This document shows positions 34,186 to 35,569 of a stretch of 35,569 bases of DNA, piece by piece (the first letter of the stretch is position 1; each line of letters starts with the position of its first letter). Under the pieces are notes generated by a model that was not told the origin of the DNA, did not search any database, and worked only from the letters and a program-made list of their open reading frames with translations. Source of the DNA: Chitinophagales bacterium (GTDB lineage: Bacteria; Bacteroidota; Bacteroidia; Chitinophagales; JANQFB01); assembly GCA_028278085.1 (NCBI GenBank), contig JANQFB010000336.1, forward strand, positions 1 through 35,569. The letters are read 5' to 3'. The translations under genes and the position numbers were made by a program.

Positions 34186-35569
34186 ATGAAAAAAAACATT
34201 CTATTTGCAGGTATTGCCTTGTTGATGTTCACCACGATCGCCCGGGCTTCCGGCACAGATGCTGTTACCGGCAAGGATTCTGTCGAGCGGCAACGATTGA
34301 TGGATCACGATCTCATTACGGCCACCCTGGATAGCCTGACCCAACTGCTATTTAAGGTACCGGATCACGAATATGTCAATAAGTATAACTTCAAAGCCGA
34401 CGATGTTCCGGTATACGATGATTCCGTTTATGAAGCAAGGATCGCACAATTGCAAACCCTGATCCCCATATCCTATAACGACTACGTAAAGCCTTTTGTC
34501 AATATGTATGCCGTGAAACGGAGGGGGCAGGTAGAGCGGATGATCGGTTTAAGCAAGTTCTACTTTCCATTGTTCGAAGAGATCCTGGACCGCTATGACC
34601 TGCCCATAGAATTTAAATACCTGGCAGTGGTGGAATCCGCGCTCAACCCACATGCGGTTTCCAGGAGAGGGGCTACCGGCTTATGGCAATTTATGTATAG
34701 CACCGCCCGGATGTATGACCTGAAGATCAATTCATATATCGATGAACGCCGGGATCCGACGAAATCCACCGAGGCGGCGGCGAAATATTTCAGCGACCTC
34801 TACGATGTATATGGCGATTGGCTGCTCGTTATAGCTTCCTATAACTGCGGCCCCGGGAATGTAAACAAAGCTATCCGGCGGTCCGGAGGAAAAAGGACTT
34901 TCTGGGAGATCAGGGATTATCTGCCCCGTGAAACCAGGGGTTATGTCCCGGCCTTTATTGCTTCTACCTATATCATGAGTTATCCGGATGAGCATAACTT
35001 CCGCCAGATCGATCCGGTTTACCGCTATCACGCCACAGATACGGTGATGGTCAAACGGAAAACAACGTTTAAACAAATTGCGCAATACACCGAAACCCAG
35101 GAGGAAGAGATCGCCTTTTTGAATCCTTCTTTCAAAAAACATATTATACCCGCCTCGCATCAGCCTAACGTTATATACCTGCCTTTTGAAAAAATAGCTT
35201 TCTTCGATCTGTATGCCGATTCCATATTCAAAGAGATGCCCTTACCGCCGGCACCCAAGAAGGTCAAAGCACATTATGCCAGCTATCAGCCTTCACGGCC
35301 CAATTATAATTATGATAACCTGGTGAAGTTGACCTATACGGTTAAATCCGGCGATAACCTGGGATTTATCGCTGAGTGGTACGACTGTAAGGCCCAAGAT
35401 CTTCGGAACTGGAACCATATTTATGGGAACCGCATAAAACCCGGGCAAAACCTTAAAGTATATGTAGCCAAAGGCCAGGAAGGCAAATATCGCCGGATAA
35501 ACGGGCTTAGTTTTCAACAAAAGCAGGCCATAGAAGGTAAACAGTCACCCCGCAATATGCCCGAAAAAT
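34186..35569 (+). CDS. MltD-like lytic transglycosylase with LysM (3' truncated)
   Basis: The frame runs from ATG 34186 to the window end, about 461 residues, with no stop. A signal peptide ends near IARAS. The SLT catalytic domain follows: VVESALNPHAVSRRGATGLW with catalytic E150, the MYDLKINSYIDERRDP stretch and SYNCGPGNVNKAIRRSGG. Near the end is a LysM domain (TYTVKSGDNLGFIAEWY to GQNLKVYV) that binds peptidoglycan. MltD-type enzymes cleave the MurNAc-GlcNAc bond to give anhydromuropeptides. The remainder of the gene, possibly with more LysM repeats, lies beyond the window. Confidence 0.93.
   Translation, partial: MKKNILFAGIALLMFTTIARASGTDAVTGKDSVERQRLMDHDLITATLDSLTQLLFKVPDHEYVNKYNFKADDVPVYDDSVYEARIAQLQTLIPISYNDYVKPFVNMYAVKRRGQVERMIGLSKFYFPLFEEILDRYDLPIEFKYLAVVESALNPHAVSRRGATGLWQFMYSTARMYDLKINSYIDERRDPTKSTEAAAKYFSDLYDVYGDWLLVIASYNCGPGNVNKAIRRSGGKRTFWEIRDYLPRETRGYVPAFIASTYIMSYPDEHNFRQIDPVYRYHATDTVMVKRKTTFKQIAQYTETQEEEIAFLNPSFKKHIIPASHQPNVIYLPFEKIAFFDLYADSIFKEMPLPPAPKKVKAHYASYQPSRPNYNYDNLVKLTYTVKSGDNLGFIAEWYDCKAQDLRNWNHIYGNRIKPGQNLKVYVAKGQEGKYRRINGLSFQQKQAIEGKQSPRNMPEK

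Noticed and set aside
1-35569. CRISPR arrays, tRNA or rRNA genes, insertion sequences, integrases, restriction or toxin-antitoxin genes
   Set aside because: I looked for regularly spaced repeats, tRNA-like cloverleafs and typical transposase or nuclease motifs by eye and saw none.

Overview
The window comes from a Bacteroidota genome, most likely a Saprospiria- or Chitinophagia-like environmental lineage. The supporting signs are two proteins with type IX secretion (T9SS) C-terminal sorting domains, a 7TMR-DISM/SpoIIE sensor, a head-GIN-domain protein, a DUF4292 lipoprotein, almost no Shine-Dalgarno sequences, and several copies of the Bacteroidota -7 promoter element TAnnTTTG. No rRNA, tRNA, CRISPR array, transposase or phage gene was seen. 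The base composition is moderate except for an AT-rich stretch at about 15.2-20.2 kb.

Layout. 1-2732: the 3' part of a large T9SS-exported beta-helix surface protein. 3060-6218: a membrane sensor phosphatase (7TMR-DISM, two duplicated GAF domains, SpoIIE). 6589-7203: a membrane fatty acid hydroxylase behind a long leader and followed by a probable terminator. 7291-12208: a MacAB-like export system made of an ATPase, two paralogous permeases and a membrane-fusion adaptor; a strong intrinsic terminator and a new promoter split it between the two permeases. 12314-14140 (minus): gcvT followed by a ComB-family phosphatase. 14285-15220: an LpxD-like acyltransferase, divergent from gcvT. 15670-20224: an AT-rich pair, a secreted beta-propeller/subtilisin protease with a T9SS tag and a PD40 propeller lipoprotein.

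20288-25684 (minus): a head-GIN protein, then, in transcription order, rnhB, a Tmtc-like membrane TPR protein, a Cys-rich ECF sigma factor, an exported SRPBCC protein and a DinB-fold protein. 25897-26847 (minus): a PKD-domain lipoprotein with its own terminator. 27011-35569 (plus): a cell-envelope block of flippase, dut, sugar nucleotidyltransferase, TPR lipoprotein, DUF4292 (LolB-like) lipoprotein, EnvC-like degenerate M23 protein, TatA and an MltD-like lytic transglycosylase cut by the window end. The dut-to-EnvC genes are packed with 15-nt gaps or overlapping stops and starts, which suggests one transcript.

Most genes fall into known families. The items most worth a second look are the architecture of the secreted protease (eight propeller repeats placed N-terminal to a prodomain-like segment), the sigma factor with two cysteine motifs and its SRPBCC/DinB neighbours, the tandem GAF duplication, the interrupted ABC exporter operon, and the coupled envelope operon with a LolB-like lipoprotein and an apparently catalytically dead M23 domain. 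I found no clear sign of a wholly new defence or mobile system.
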